Source: Prostheceraeus crozeri (lineage: Eukaryota > Platyhelminthes > Polycladida > Euryleptidae). From it: DNA of 64,000 nucleotides. A program made the translations under genes and the position numbers. The stretch's first letter is position 1; every line of letters starts with the position of its first letter. Below are positions 22,618-35,889 of this stretch, one piece after another. Below the pieces are notes generated by a model. It made no database searches. It was given only the letters and a program-made list of their open reading frames with translations, and was not told where the DNA came from. Where the stretch lies: positions 1 through 64,000 of the forward strand of contig CAJQUW010010447.1 in assembly GCA_907163375.1 (NCBI GenBank), written 5' to 3'.

Positions 22618-23854
22618 GTTTGCCGTTCAGCGAAGTCTACCACAGAAGTTACTACAGTTTCGATCGACGAGGAAGCCAGGTCGAACACTATTCCGGTCTT
22701 CACAGTTCTCCACAATGGTCACATCTGCCAACCGTTGGTTTTCGTTCAGACGGGTGAACAACTGCTTTTCATCGTTGATACTGGCAGTCCAGTTACTTTC
22801 CTGCCACTGAACCACTTCACTAACTTGGGCTTTGACAACAGCATGATGCCACGATTGCTTCGCTTCGTGGCATCACTGGTCATCAGTTGCAAGTTCTGGG
22901 TCAATTCACTACAGCAGTACGTACTGAAGACAATGAAGCTAACGTCACCTTCATTGTCACACGCGACGGTCCGACAGTTTTGGGACTTGACGGTCTGCGG
23001 TTGCTACAGGTTCGAATCGTATTTCATGTTGACGCATCTTCATCGATCACCGAGCTCGTTGCTAAGTGTAACGGCAACAAGGGTGGCATGCGAATCAGTC
23101 CAGTCAAGTTGGAACACTCGGGACAACCGGTTTTCGTCAGATCAATAACAATTCCGTACGGATTGCGTGACCCTGTCAAGAACATCATTGACAACCTCGT
23201 TTCGGACGGCATTCTTTGTCCTGTCTCAACAAGTTCTTGGGCTTCACCCATTGTTACGCCAATGAAGTCAAACGGTCAACCAAGGGTCTGCGGTGACTTT
23301 CGTCAAGTAAACCTGCAACTATGACAAACTGCGATGACTACACTACAGGTTGAAGACATGTTTCAAGGGTTAGAAGGCAACACCGTGTTCTCGAAGATCG
23401 ATCTGTCCAACGCCTTCCTCCAGATTCCTTTGGAAGAATCAGCTTGTGAGATTACGACCATCAACACGCGGGGCCTTTACCAACATCGCTTCCTACCGTT
23501 TGGTCTTCACGTTTCGCCTGGCATATTCCAGAAGACAATTGATCACATACTGAAAGGTCTACGTGGTACTCGAGCTTACCAGGACGACATCGTCATCTTC
23601 GGGTCAACAAAGCAAGAACACGACGCGAACCTTCTGGAGGTACTGAAGGCACTTGACTCCTACAACGTCAAGATTAACGCGAAGAAGTCTGAGTTCAACC
23701 TTCCAAGCCTGAAGTATCTGGGTTACGTCATCAATGGTCAAGGTATTTCTGCTGATATCGATCGTGTCCAAGCCTTGAAGCTTGCTCCAAAACCGACAAC
23801 AGCTGACCAACTTCGCTCGTTCCTCGGTTTTGCGCAGTATTACGCACGCTTTGT

Positions 23855-23862
23855 ACCCAACT
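23855..23862 (+). repeat. Target site duplication, left copy
   Basis: ACCCAACT precedes the P-type element and is repeated exactly at 26159-26166 after it. Removing the insert and one copy rejoins the RT reading frame to RNase H. Confidence 0.93.
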
Positions 23863-26158
23863 CAGGGATATCTAAAGTACGGGATATGAAGGCTAAGAGT
23901 ACTACTTACATCCTGCGGCCTAACTTTAATGAGTAGACTTCTGTAACCGAAAAATTTGCATAACATTAGATAGCGTACTATACATTACACGGGCTTTAAA
24001 GCGTTTATCTACAATATTTCGGATTTTGCCTTTATCAAATAAGTCTTAAAAACACAGCCTAAGATATTCAGCCTGAGCTCGGCTACGATATTCTTTTAAT
24101 GCTTTTACCAATAAATGAAGCAGATATCCATGAAAAAAGGAAAAAATATCTTTCAGACACTCATAATTACTTTAACTTCCGTGTTTGAGATGAATTAACT
24201 ACAGGTTCACCTCTTGCAGGATGCAATTTCTTGATCAGGTTTTTCATGAAACAGTTGAACAGTTTGCAGTTTATCACATCAAAAATCTTATGTCCTCGTG
24301 GACATGAAATATCATACAAATGATTGAACATGTCATGACGTTGCACGACGTTTGCAACTGAATGAATAAACATTCTTCTGATCACCACAAGAAAGAAATT
24401 TTGTGAAAATATCCCTGTCTTTGATGATCTCGAGGTACAAAACATAAGAAATCATACAAATTAGAAAATTCAGTTCAGATAGGCGAGAAAGACCGCCTCT
24501 ATCTGCCAAGGAAATAAAAGTTTCGAGCTCATTATCTGCATGACTTTCATTATCAGATGTCGATTCTAAGGAAGAGGGCTCAAGAAGAAGCAACTTACAA
24601 GCTTCACAGTGATGCAGTCGACTGATCGATCTGCCAATGTATCCTGCAACATAGAAAATCACATTTCGACGTGCAATGGATACCTCATCAATTGAGTCGT
24701 CATGCAAACGCAGATGTGCTGCAAGCCAGGTGTACTCAAAGTCATTTTGAGTATCGTGATCCGATAGAACAGTAGTTCAGGAAGTCACAAAGCCACTTTC
24801 AATGGCATCCTTCAGGTCTCACATTTTACTTAGCACACGTATTTTCTTTTCACTTTCAAGTACTTGACGCACGCTTATAAAAAAGTTTGCTCCATTTAAT
24901 CCTCTGTAGCAGCCAAATCTCGCCTCTATCGGATTAGAGAATAGTTTCCCAGGCATAACATAAGAAAAACCAAAATTTGCAATAAGATCAACGCAACAAT
25001 CGCTGATAGATCGCAGTGATTGGATCCACGCTATTGATGTTTCTCTTGTAAACCCAGTTTTATTCGCTCTATCACAGTCTTCGAGAAGCTGGAATTCAAT
25101 CTGCAGCCACCATTGAAGCAATCGAAAGTCATGTCTCTAAAAATCCGCACAAAACATTGAATCCCTGGAGTACGTCCGCGGTCGAAAGATTCAGCTGGAA
25201 TATAGAGGAATAGCACACAATTGGATTTTTGATAAAATGAAAAATCTGATGGCAGGGATATACTAGGAAGTCGTTGACATAGACTGTCAAACCCATCCAG
25301 TTGGTCAGACAAGAAAAAAATCTCTTCGACATCTTTCAGGTGATCAGCTTGTTTCTGAAATCGTGAAGATGCTATTGGAGGATCATGCCGTTGTGCACTT
25401 TCTGTAGATGTCGTTGGTTGTGAAGTGGGATAGTCCTCAAAAATATAAGGAATTGCCGATGACTTTAACTGAAGAATTTTCAATTCAGATCGAGGACGCT
25501 TCGATAACCTTGCGACGCTTGTATCACAGCTTTTGCGAATAAAATCCTCCCAACAGAACCGACGAGAGCAGACACGAGATGATTCCGTTGGTACATAATC
25601 ATGCTTAATGCCAAATTTATCCAGGTCAGCACGTTTGATTGAATGTAATCACTTAATTTTTTGATCATTATCCGTCGGAAAAGCATAGAAAGAAACCTTT
25701 TCTTGTACATGTATATTGGTCTTATAGCCCGAGCGACACTGAGGCACATAGCATTTCCAACCCATGTTCAATCTGAGGCGATGTTGTTTTGGTCTAACAT
25801 AATAAACTCGTGTAGTAATCGATAGCTGCGCAGGAAAAGTCTACATAGCAGTGCAGTGTACAGCATTTCCGAGGTGAATCACAGTGATGCTGACAACGCG
25901 TTACAGTCAACTCGAGAGATGACGCATTTTACTAATTTATTGTTTAAGAAACTTCCCCATTGAGTTTTGGCGTGCATAACATTGAGACTGATCACAGATC
26001 TGTGACAGTTGACGGCGTTGCACATAATTCGCACGCTCGGTGTGTGACGCTAGATATCAAATACATTAGAAAATGTCAATTGCATGTCAGGCCGCACCTC
26101 GTAAGATTTCAGATCACTCAGTATTGAGCCTTCGCATCCCGTAGTCTAGATATCCCTG
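23863..26158 (-). mobile_element. P-type (THAP) DNA transposon nested in gypsy element 2 pol
   Basis: The termini are inverted repeats of 31 bp (23863-23893 and 26128-26158) starting CAGGGATATCTA and sharing TACGGGAT and GAAGGCT, with about five mismatches. An exact 8 bp duplication (ACCCAACT) flanks it. Both lengths match the P superfamily, and the minus strand encodes a THAP-domain transposase remnant. At 2,296 bp and with an internally shortened transposase it is a non-autonomous copy. It must postdate gypsy element 2. Confidence 0.93.
24167..25765 (-). pseudogene. THAP-domain P-element-type transposase (decayed)
   Basis: P transposases bind their element ends through an N-terminal THAP zinc finger and cut with an RNase H-like core. 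From ATG 25765 the frame gives MGWKCYVPQCRSGYK: the first two zinc ligands are C5 and C10. At codon 39 (25649-25651) a TGA replaces the tryptophan that is invariant in THAP domains. The closing pair, normally C-x-x-H, reads CSRR, so the zinc-binding histidine is lost. The domain end SAIPYIF matches the AVPTIF-type box. Only short pieces follow (FSFYQKSNCVLFLY), then after a shift near 25080 the C-terminal region (SNPIEARFGCYRG, VAGYIGRSI, CEACKLLL, ADRGGLSRLSE). Total coding is about half the usual length. Most of the catalytic core is absent. Confidence 0.85.
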
Positions 26159-26166
26159 ACCCAACT
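26159..26166 (+). repeat. Target site duplication, right copy
   Basis: ACCCAACT follows the P-type element, identical to 23855-23862. Confidence 0.93.
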
Positions 26167-26928
26167 TCTCCGACTTGACGTGTTCGCTCTACGATTTGCT
26201 CGACGATTTTCGATGGAGTTCAGAAGCCGATCACCAGTACGACCAGGTCATCGAAGCACTTACCAACGGCATGGTTCTCTCCAGTTACCAACTTGGCGCT
26301 CCAACTACGCTTATTGTCGACGCTTCGCAGTACGCTCTCGGTGCGGTGTTAGAACAATGCGACAAACCAATAACCTGCATATCTCGCAAGTTGTCCGCGT
26401 CAGAACGAAACTACAGTCAGACGCAGAAGGAAGCACTGGCTATCCATTGGACCGTATCTCGTTTACACAAGTTCCTGTTCGGGATTCACTTCGAGATTTT
26501 GACTGATCATCAAGCGTTGCAGTACATTTTCAATCCAAATGGTCATAATCGAACGACTTCGGCGATGTTACAACGGTGGGCGGTTCACTATTAAGTGGCT
26601 ACGATTATGACATTCGACACCGTCCTGGGACAGACATAGCTCATGCTGACTTCATGTCTCGTCATGCTTATGCCTCCGAAGAGCTACAAGAAGAAGAACA
26701 AGACATCTGCCTCGTGAATCCACTGCCATTTGCTTCACGCAACGTGTTGACAAGAGAAACAGAACTTGCGTACGGACCGGTTATGGCTGGATTGAAACGC
26801 GGTTGGTCTAACTCTGCTCGACGTCGATTCCCAAAGTTGCATTCCCTGCGAAATGATCTACGTCTACAAGCTGATGGTACTATCCTTTACCTCGATCGTC
26901 TCTTGATTCCACCAGTGTGCCGCAAGCA

Positions 26929-29900
26929 CCCAGTGGAAAAAAATCTAGCATTATGCTTGCATTTTCAGAGCATATGTCACAAAATTAGCATTTTTCTTAT
27001 TTCCGGTATAAATAGGTTGCTCAAGCTTAAACAAGTTCTATGTCAAGAGCATTTTTGTTTTAGTTACTTATATCCTGCTTGAAGATGATTACCAACTAAA
27101 GAATATTCTGAGAATTTTTCAAGCATGTAGATGCCACGACATTCTCATGGCATAATGTTAGCATTTTATCATTTATTGGCATACATTGAGCGTCACGATA
27201 ACTTTGAGGCCAGAATTGTCCTTGCATTATTCAATTGTCACACAATGAAGGCATAACTGTCAACTTTCTCATCAAATCATGACAATGCCATCTCCAGGTC
27301 TTCAGAAATCTTTTGTTTTTGGTTGATTTGGTGATCAGAATATTCTAACATTCAATATATAACAGCGCGTTTCATTAAAAGAAGAATGCTCGTATAGTCA
27401 CATCTCAAAATACTTCTGAAACAATGCTTCGCAATTCATGAAAAGAAGGCATGCGATTGCTGTGACGGCTTCAGTCAAATTTTAAATCGCAGTGTCTGAA
27501 GTTATAGCACACCGCAGTGGAAGTAGGCTAAATAATACTTGCATTCAAACTGCAAGAGAGGGCTGATTTTCACACAAAAATTATACGGCATAGATTTTAG
27601 GCGATGCTAAAAGCGCGACTTCTATTTATCTTCAAGCCCTCCTTAAGACACCTATATCAGGATCATTTTGCAAGAAGAACTGAAGACTTGACACCAAACA
27701 TAGCACAAAATAGAAATAGTAACTTACTGAATAAAATTCCTGACGATGCTCAGTGTCTCTGCTGAAGACATGCATGGATTGATTATTCATATACATAAAT
27801 GCAATGAAATATGCATGAAACTAGCAGAGACAAGGTATTACACTCTCCAAAAACTGAGGTTTGTTATTAGTGTTTCCAAGGTATCACATGTTTTTCAATC
27901 TGTAAGAATTTAAACAAGCGTGAGCATGATTTGTGATTGTCTATCAGGAAAATATAGACCATGATAGACTTGCATTGTGACAATCTTGCGAGAATCAACT
28001 ATAGCACACTCCTATTCTATGGAGTTTATTATTCACTGTGCAGTCATGTTTTGTAGTTACATTTTTGCTAATGTGTTTGTGTGTCAGCAATTAGACATAT
28101 GTTTAAAATTGCATATAAAAATCAATATTCAATTTTCTTCTGACTAAATTCGTTACTCTTCTGACCAATGTGACGACCACGTGCTCTCAATGATCTAGAG
28201 GAGGAGAACTGGAAAAATGTGTGTCAGTCAACAGAGAAATTATGTTGTCCTACACAATGATATTTGATTAAATATTTTACATTTAAAGTGATTAACTTGA
28301 CGTATTTGTTGAGCTCTGTCACACAATTGCTGCTTAAGCTGGTGAAACGAAAAAAATAGTTACATTGCACTATAATGCTGATTGTCTGGTGTCCATGAGG
28401 TCATCAATCTCGTTGTGCACACATGAAATGCGCAATTGTTTGCTCAAAATAATTGTGTGGTCCGTTAAAAATTGAAGCATTGTACATACATGTTGCTTCT
28501 AGCAAAAATGTACTTCTGGTCGCTCAAATAAAACTGTCCGAAATCATATTTTCACATTATTCAGTGTGATGCGATGAAGTTGTACTTTGTTGAGAAACAA
28601 AAACATGACACCAACCAACTTATTGCAAATCAATGCAACATCAAAATTGCATCATATATTTAGCAATGATGATCTGATGGTACATATATTAATTTCCATA
28701 ATCAGCTGCTGTACTGAATCCATGGACGGATGGACAGTTGTTTGAATCATACCAAAAATAATAATTGTCTGCCAAATTTGCCATGATACTTGCGTCCTTG
28801 GAATGATGCTTGCCAATACATCGAACTTTTCTATAAAATCTACTTATTTCTATTGGATGATGTAATTTATACTATATCGAAAATTTGAAAGCGTTCGGGC
28901 AGTATGAAAAAGCCTGTGACAGATTCCTAAGATAGATAATTGCTGTGAGAAAATTCTAATTGCGTTTAAGCATTTTTTTGAAAACATTCTGGTTCATGTT
29001 AGCAGTTTATGATGTTGATTGAAAAATACTGGATGATAATTGGATGATATTTAACCAATCGAGAGGAAATATTGTTTCACTTTGAATGTTCGGCGCGTTG
29101 AGAATTGTGCGTTGAGAAGTTTGTTAACGATACGTGTAATTTTTTTCACAATGTGGTCTCACACATGAATAGGAAGACCACTAGGTTAAATGTCGAATAA
29201 GATAGAATACAGAATGACATATCTGTCATCAAACCATCAATCGGCTATTTGGAATTTTAATGTGTATTTTTTCACAAAGTTCCAAGGAAATGTTGGCAGT
29301 TCAAATACAGTAAATTAGGAAAATCTGGAAGTACGTGCATTGAACATGTATTGAATCAATTGTAGAATGTCTTAGAGCATGAATTGGCTGTGATACTAGA
29401 TAATATCTTTGTTCCATTGGTGTATATGGTTGGTACATCAATGTATAATATGTATATTTTTGATTTCGATAAATTTAGTTTTTGAAACAGTAAACATAAG
29501 TGAAGAAAATTGAAATGTGAGGTCAGCGTGTATAGATGTTATAATGGACTGAACGGTCTCATTCATGAGACTGACTCTGAGAAATTAATGTAAACAGTCC
29601 GATGGTATGCTATTCATTACATCATTTTATTTTTGACCGTATTTTTTTTCTTATAAAAATTCATTATTCGGTCAATGTCATCAGTGGATATCAATAAGTT
29701 GGCACCATGCATTCATTGTTGTATTTCATTTTGGACTCTGAATTTTTGCGTGATCCCGTTGCTAAATGACCATCCTTTTCTCACGTATAGGAAAGTTACT
29801 TGCATATCGATTTATTTGCACATGTAGGTACGCATTTATTAGCATTCCAATCATTAGATCTTGTACATTTTTCTGAAACATCAGTTGTTGGAGATGACCA

Positions 29901-31060
29901 TTCTTGTGTTTCATAATATCAACTATCATGTATTTGCAAGTACCAACTTTCGGCATCTACGACTATTACTTGTCGAGGTGGAGAACGCATGAAAAGTTCC
30001 CATGTTCGAAGTGGTTGTGCCCACGACTCGGGCCGTGAAAATTCTCACATCCAGAATCGTTAGAATAATAATTCTATTGCCTAACTGTTATTTCCACGAA
30101 TCTAACCGTGGACATAACCCGGCCACATGTTGGCTCGCCATTTGTCAAAATAGCCGATCCATTTGTTGGATATGTGATTTTTCCTGATTAATCAGGAAAT
30201 ACTGATTTTTTTAATTTTTGTGACAAGACGGAATCTGCAAATAGATTACAGAGGGTTGGGACTTCATTTGCCGTTATTATCCGCTTTTCTATTTCTCAAA
30301 AGTGAACCTATTCTTTTGACACTTCATTTTCAATAATACTAGCCTCTGTTTTCAGTCAGAGCATGGATTCAATTCCAACAGAAATTCTATTCTTAGATAT
30401 ATCCTATGGTTTTAATCACATATGTTATCACTAGATGGGCTGCATACATCAGCGCGTTGCTTTCTTTTTTGTCACTTACGTCTTTTGCTTATAATCGAAC
30501 TATAACAGGCAGTATGTGAAAATTACAAACTTATGGTTCTACTGTTATTGAAATAAAATGGCTGTTTATACCAGGCCCCCTTCCGAAATTGGTTTCCTGT
30601 TTTTTTTATGTTGCGTTATTTCCACGCGGCTGATGTCATTGGTTGAATACATCGTTGGCAGATATTGCTTTTCTTTTCATCGGGCATTTAGGAATATGTG
30701 GCAAAATTTTGCATTGTTTTGAATATAGGCGTAATGGTAATTACTAAACTGCTATCGAGCTCGATAGTACTATCTAACTGGAAAACTGCTATCGAGCTCA
30801 AACTCATGAAATATTAGACAGAATGACTCAAAACTTGACAAAATCATAGAAATAACTAACTGAATCATATGGTTCAAGTAAAATATCTAAATTTATCGAA
30901 ATAATTGATAAAGCATTTCGTAAGAAAATTACCTCAAATATATGGCATAGGAACATACCACTAACAACACGAAAATCGAGTCATTTCGGGAAAATATACT
31001 CATAAACAATAGCGATTTACTCTATGCTACCCAACTCCAACCTCTGCTACCCAAGCAATC
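26929..31060. other. Gene-free AT-rich stretch after truncated gypsy element 2
   Basis: Gypsy coding stops at CGCAAGCACCC and is followed by CAGTGGAAAAAAATCTAGCATT, which could be the terminus of another transposon (CAGTGG ends are common in hAT elements). I could not find the matching end. Over the next 4 kb I see no coding frame with a recognisable domain. AACTGCTATCGAGCTC occurs twice at 30751 and 30784, the first copy inside the palindrome CTATCGAGCTCGATAG. The frames at 29762-29956 and 30002-30187 are unassigned. Confidence 0.4.
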
Positions 31061-31064
31061 ATGA

Positions 31065-31220
31065 AAGTGTTCCCCACGTGTTGCGCACGCCTCCTATCAA
31101 CGTGTCCAATACGTAGAAAGTGTCGCGTCGGAACACGTTCCTAACACGTGGTGGGGAAGTGTGCACCACGTTCACTTTCCACGTTCAAAATGTCGTCCGC
31201 ACGTGCTGAGCACGTCAACA
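31065..31220. repeat. CACGTG-rich cluster
   Basis: ACGT-centred strings occur about nine times in 150 bp: CCACGTGTTG, CAACGTGTCC, ATACGTAG, GAACACGTTC, AACACGTGGTG, ACCACGTTC, TCCACGTTC, GCACGTGCTG and AGCACGTC. The density is far above the AT-rich surroundings and resembles the end regions at 861-1190 and 32146-32640. It may be one end of a transposon, but no partner was found. Confidence 0.55.
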
Positions 31221-32145
31221 TACCACTTAAGTCAAATTTTGTTTTCCCTTCCTACTACTAATTTCTTATCCATTTATAGTTCCAGACCGGCTAATTCAAT
31301 TAACTGCTTGCTTCGTTGCTCTTGCTGACACAACTAGAGCCTCGCTACTCCAATGATGATAAAAAATCAAAATTAGTTGCTTGAATCTTTTTGTATTCAA
31401 ATTTGCAAAAAAATACAAATTGACCAGAACTTTATACAAAACAGTTCCGACAATACATAAAATTGCTGAGCATGCTGTTCATGTCCATGATGAAACATGA
31501 AATAAAAATGACAACTTAAGAAGGCATAAGTACGAGAAGTCAACCCAATGAAGATTGTTTTAATGATGATCATTCACAAATTTAAATAGGATACTTTGCA
31601 AAGAATGTTTTAGAATTACTAATTCAATTGAAATCACAATTACATGTAAATAGATATGTGAACAATGCGACGTCCCACTGAAAATGAATTTAAGGAAATA
31701 ACAAATTGTATAGGAGAAACAGAAGCAAAATGATGTTTCGCCGATCTGACCTCGTCAGCTGTCATATAACAGCGTTCAAAATGATGTTTCTGCATGCTTG
31801 ATACAATTTTGAATTCTTCTGTCTATTTTGCGGGAAAATGCCAGTTTCCCTGAGAATTCTCTGTAACTAATAGACAGGCAAAAAATTCCCTTGTTTTTCA
31901 ACTGCAAACTTTCTATGACTTCCCTAAAGATTCCAAAAGTCCAAACATAATTGTACAAAGTTGTAGGATAATCAACGTCACATGCTATAGAAAACAATGT
32001 TCAAATATAATTGAAATTCACTATCCACCTCACTACGAAATAGCCTTTTTGTTACTTCCACTATACAAAATCACATAGACAGTGTCTGAAAGGTAAACTA
32101 ATTGATTTTATTGACTAATCAGCCGATTTTCATGCATAGCAGCAG
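31221..32145. other. Gene-free stretch before the giant element
   Basis: AT-rich. The frame at 31776-31997 has no known domain. The last eight bases, AGCAGCAG (32138-32145), may be the left target duplication of the element that follows. Confidence 0.4.
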
Positions 32146-32640
32146 CCCACCCAGAACCGAACGTTCATAAACCGAAAACGAACTTGAGTTGAACGTTCAA
32201 TCAAAGTTGCGAACGTTCAATAAGTTGCAAGAACGTTGAAGTAAAGTTCGTGTACGCGCTTCATCTAGAAACGTGCGATAAACGTAACTAAAACGTTACG
32301 ATAGTGACAGTTCAGTTTAAAACTTCCAAGGAACGTCTCTATGAAAATTAAATAGCAGAAATGTTTGGTTTGCACAAGATCGTACGTAAGTGAACGGTGA
32401 TCTCGCGTTCACCTACAAACGATTCTATTGTAACGTTTCCGACACGTTTGTATAGAAACTGCTGATGAACGAATACCTCTATAAACGTTAGGATCTTGAC
32501 GTTTCTGTTTCAACGTTATCGTGACGTTGGTATGCAAGCCTTGGACATGGCTGATTAGACTCGTTTCGTTCAATATGTCAAAACGTCTCACGATCATGTG
32601 ACGTTGACCATAGCGGATCAGGCTTGACAACATCATTAAA
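32146..32640. repeat. Left terminal and subterminal region of the giant element
   Basis: AACGTT occurs at about 32159, 32192, 32212, 32232, 32292, 32434, 32483 and 32512, often as GAACGTTC. GACGTT and AACGTC occur between. The motif is self-complementary. Similar spacing at the right end supports a shared transposase-binding role, which is inferred. Confidence 0.65.
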
Positions 32641-32847
32641 ATTATCCGGATATTTTTAATGATATTGTCAAATCGGTTTTGAATTTTATGCCGTCAGTCT
32701 CAGTTTGTGGGTGCGATCTTCGATGAGAATCCGTTGACATGTGTATTTATATTTAATAGCTTCATTCCAGGCAGTCATAACGATATATATATATATATAC
32801 ATTAATAAAAATTTTCGCCATTGACCAAATATAAAGTTTTGAATAGA

Positions 32848-33052
32848 AAGATGACACGGTCAATAAACAAGATCTTATAATTGGACTGTCTTACTTCGAC
32901 TGTCTCCTTATGAGTTATTAAGGATGTTACGATGTTATTAAGGAATAATAATATAACAACTCAATAACATCGGACTCATAAAGAGACAGTCGAAGTAACA
33001 GTCCAATTACAGGATCTCATATTTTGTTGACCGTGTTATCTTTTTATTCAAA
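32848..33052. mobile_element. ~200 bp palindromic MITE
   Basis: AAGATGACACGGTCAATAAACAAGATC...AATTGGACTGT...TTCGACTGTCTCC..TATGAGT is mirrored after about 45 bp by ACTCATAAAGAGACAGTCGAA...ACAGTCCAATT...GTTGACCGTGTTATCTTT. Arms are about 75 bp. A (TA)n microsatellite lies just outside at 32783-32800. Confidence 0.7.
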
Positions 33053-35889
33053 AAAAAATATATATATTAAATCAATGAAGTGCTCCAAACATTTCTTGTG
33101 TTCCTTGCAAGTTTGAAGAACAGCACAATGCATGCATATATTTTTATTGTGCCATGATTCACATTTGCAAGGAACATAGGAATAGTTTTGAACATTTCAT
33201 TGATAAAATTTCCTCTGCTCAGACACTTGTACAATAAACACTTACTGTGTGATGAATACACTGAGATGCACACTGCCTCAGCCATGCATTGTCGAAATCT
33301 CACAATTTATGTGAGTAATCATGATAAAATCTACAAGATTTGGCAGTGACCATTAAAGTTTCTGTGTTCATCCGATGAATATGTCATTTGTTGACATCGT
33401 TTCCAAGCAATCAGCTGTTTTTAAAAAATGCAATATTTTAAACAAACTTTAATTAAAAAATTGCCTGTTCAACAATCACAGTGTATTGGATATCCTGTCA
33501 CCTCTCTATTTGATGTTTGCTTCATTGATGTCATGTTTGTGCCACCTTAATCTGTGGAATGTAGTTACTTTAACTTAATAATGTAATCCAATGAAAATGT
33601 AAGCATTTCAAATGATTGTGAAGTTTTAATTCCGTGTCAATAGATCTATTGGCCCCCAGTATAGAGCCATTAGCCTATGCATGCTAGGCATGCCATCAAC
33701 GGTGTATGTTTCTTGCCCACTGATGTCCATCAGTCCCCAATTCTTAGAAATTTTGCCATTTCACGTCTTGGATAATGTGAATATACTTGAATATGTGAAG
33801 AATTAATTAACAAGCTTGAAGTTATAGAGAATTTGACGATTGATAACCCCAGATGATCATATACATTATATACTGGCTGCATCAATGTGTTTTTGTCATC
33901 ATTGATGCTGCCTTCTTTCTTCCCAGAAATAAGTAAGTAGCTGATTTAATAAAACTTATTTGCAGGTGCGCATCGTTTTGCACAAACATATGTAAGTACA
34001 TGCCATGCACGCATGCATGCTCTACTCGCACTGATGTAAAATGTAATCATAGTAAAATTTTCTTCATTTGATAGCTGCAGTCAAAGATATTTAATATTAT
34101 GCTATAAAGGCATAATATCATATATTATGCTCCCTTTATGTACATTAAATATCTTTGGCTTCAGTTGCTGGTCATGCTTCAAGCCATCGATATTTTCAAT
34201 GTAGACTGCTTGTAGATATGCAAAATCACACACATATCAGATGTACAAAATGAAACTAAATAAAGGAAGCAACAGTTGAGGTGAGAAATATTTTCCTACA
34301 CATTCTATTCCTACAAACAATTTTGTGTTGTTGAATTTCTTACTTTACAACACTCACAAGATAATGGTAATGGCCAAAAAGAGCAAACCAATTTCCGAAT
34401 AGCATGTGTTTCATGTGTTACGTATAACTTCAGTGAAAATACCTCATGTCTGAAATGGCTGAAATGTTGGATTTATGATTAGAGTTCATATAATCTCGAT
34501 GACATATGCTCGACATTTGACATTTCCAATCACTACAATAGTCAAGGTTCTGTAAGTTTTGAGTATTAATTTTGTTATAATATTATTTAATTCAAATAAT
34601 TTGGACACTTTCCAATACGGAGATTTGCAATTTGAGAGGCAATTGATAGATCTCTCATCTCTCGATATTTTTTTAATTGCTAGTGTCGTGTTGTCGTGGC
34701 AAAAACTAATTTGAAATAATAATAGATTGAGAGGTTCTGGAAATATCATGTTATATCTAACTAGGATCCATCCGAAAGTATTATTTAATCCAAGAAACCG
34801 TCTTCATTAGCCCAAGTAAAGAGCATGTGGGATATAGAATAATAGATATTCATATATCTAAATTTGAAACGTTGAGCAAATAAGAGGTGCTATGTTAACG
34901 CGACTCATTTTTTATAGTCAAAGACGATTCACCTGCCCCATTGCGTGTGTGGTTTTGTTAGAATTTGCAGCTGCTATTGTCGCCGGCCGATCCGGTTTCA
35001 TTTTTGGCCTCCCTGCCATCACTATCTTCGTTTCTAAGTTCCGGTTTTAAATTTATATTGCAACTTGCACACTGAAATGTTATAAATGATTGGTCCAGGA
35101 TAAGCTTCTTATCTATCACCAATAGTTTCTGAGACATTACTTTGCAAACTTAAAACTCTGAAATACCTTAATCTGTAGGCCTAATAACAAATGTTTATGA
35201 ATTTTTTGTTGCTAGCAACCCCCGTTCTTTTAACTGAACCCATCAAACATGTAGAAAGTGCGATTTCTCTTATTTACTAGGTATCGACAACATATTTAGT
35301 AATGTATTAATTTCCGCCGGTTCAATGGTCCGAAAGACCAAAAGTAAACCGGTTGGGCCGTTGCAGTAGCCACCAGACTATTAAAAGTTCGATTTCTAGA
35401 TGTAATTTCTTAACATCCCTAACACCCTACCAGTCTTGTTCGCAGGATTTATAGGATTCACAATCGACATAGAAACTGAAGATATGACTCGGGAAAGCTT
35501 TCCAATTATATATATTGGCATTTCCACCGCGGATGTTCCACCCACAGCACTCGTTTTCGGAAACGCATAAATGCTAATGGCAAATAACCTGTTTTCTAGA
35601 CCAAAATACGCTGAAATTTACGAATCGGGGCTTGAAACTCCAAACTTTTACAATCTTGACCTCGAAATTGAACGTTTAGTGTACATGTGAGCGATTTTGT
35701 TCAAAAACATGTAAAATCATCTATTTCTAATCAAGCTGTAAATTTGTGTGTATGGCACTGTCGAATAATTTTACAGCACTTTTTTGTTAAAGGTAATACT
35801 TTAACTATAAACATGAGTGTTTGTGCAGATAAAACCTGACGGGAAGTGGTTGCAAATGTACACTGTATTTAAGTTGGTGTTTGAGAAAT
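33053..35889. other. Non-coding interior of the giant element
   Basis: No gene was recognised in this AT-rich stretch. At 34081-34160 a hairpin is formed by CAAAGATATTTAAT...and ATTAAATATCTTTGG, with repeated CATAATAT in the loop. The frames at 33067-33303 and 34486-34749 have no known domain. Confidence 0.4.

Larger units (their letters stand above)
21264..26928 (+). mobile_element. Ty3/gypsy retrotransposon, element 2 (3' truncated, interrupted)
   Basis: A 5' LTR, primer site, gag, protease, RT and RNase H follow one another on the plus strand. Integrase and the 3' LTR are missing: coding ends abruptly at about 26928. A P-type DNA transposon sits inside pol at 23863-26158. The YQDD catalytic box in RT is a variant seen in the Mag-like branch of Ty3/gypsy; that branch assignment is tentative. 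Confidence 0.88.
22618..26928 (+). pseudogene. pol: pol of gypsy element 2: protease, RT, RNase H (interrupted by P element)
   Basis: The protease active site reads FIVDTGSPVTFLP (about 22765-22803). A frameshift near 22880 leads to the RT frame: VRSITIPYGLRDPVKNII, then WASPIVTPMKSNGQPRVCGD, an in-frame TGA at 23322-23324, then FSKIDLSNAFLQIP, RFLPFGLHVSPGIFQ and the catalytic YQDDIVIFG. The RT ends at QYYARFVPN, where the P-type transposon begins. Coding resumes at 26167 with RNase H (LIVDASQYALGAVLEQ, EILTDHQALQYIF), a shift near 26580, and HRPGTDIAHADFMSRH. It breaks off at about 26928 before the integrase zinc finger. Protease to RNase H are therefore present but in pieces; no function is expected. 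Confidence 0.88.
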
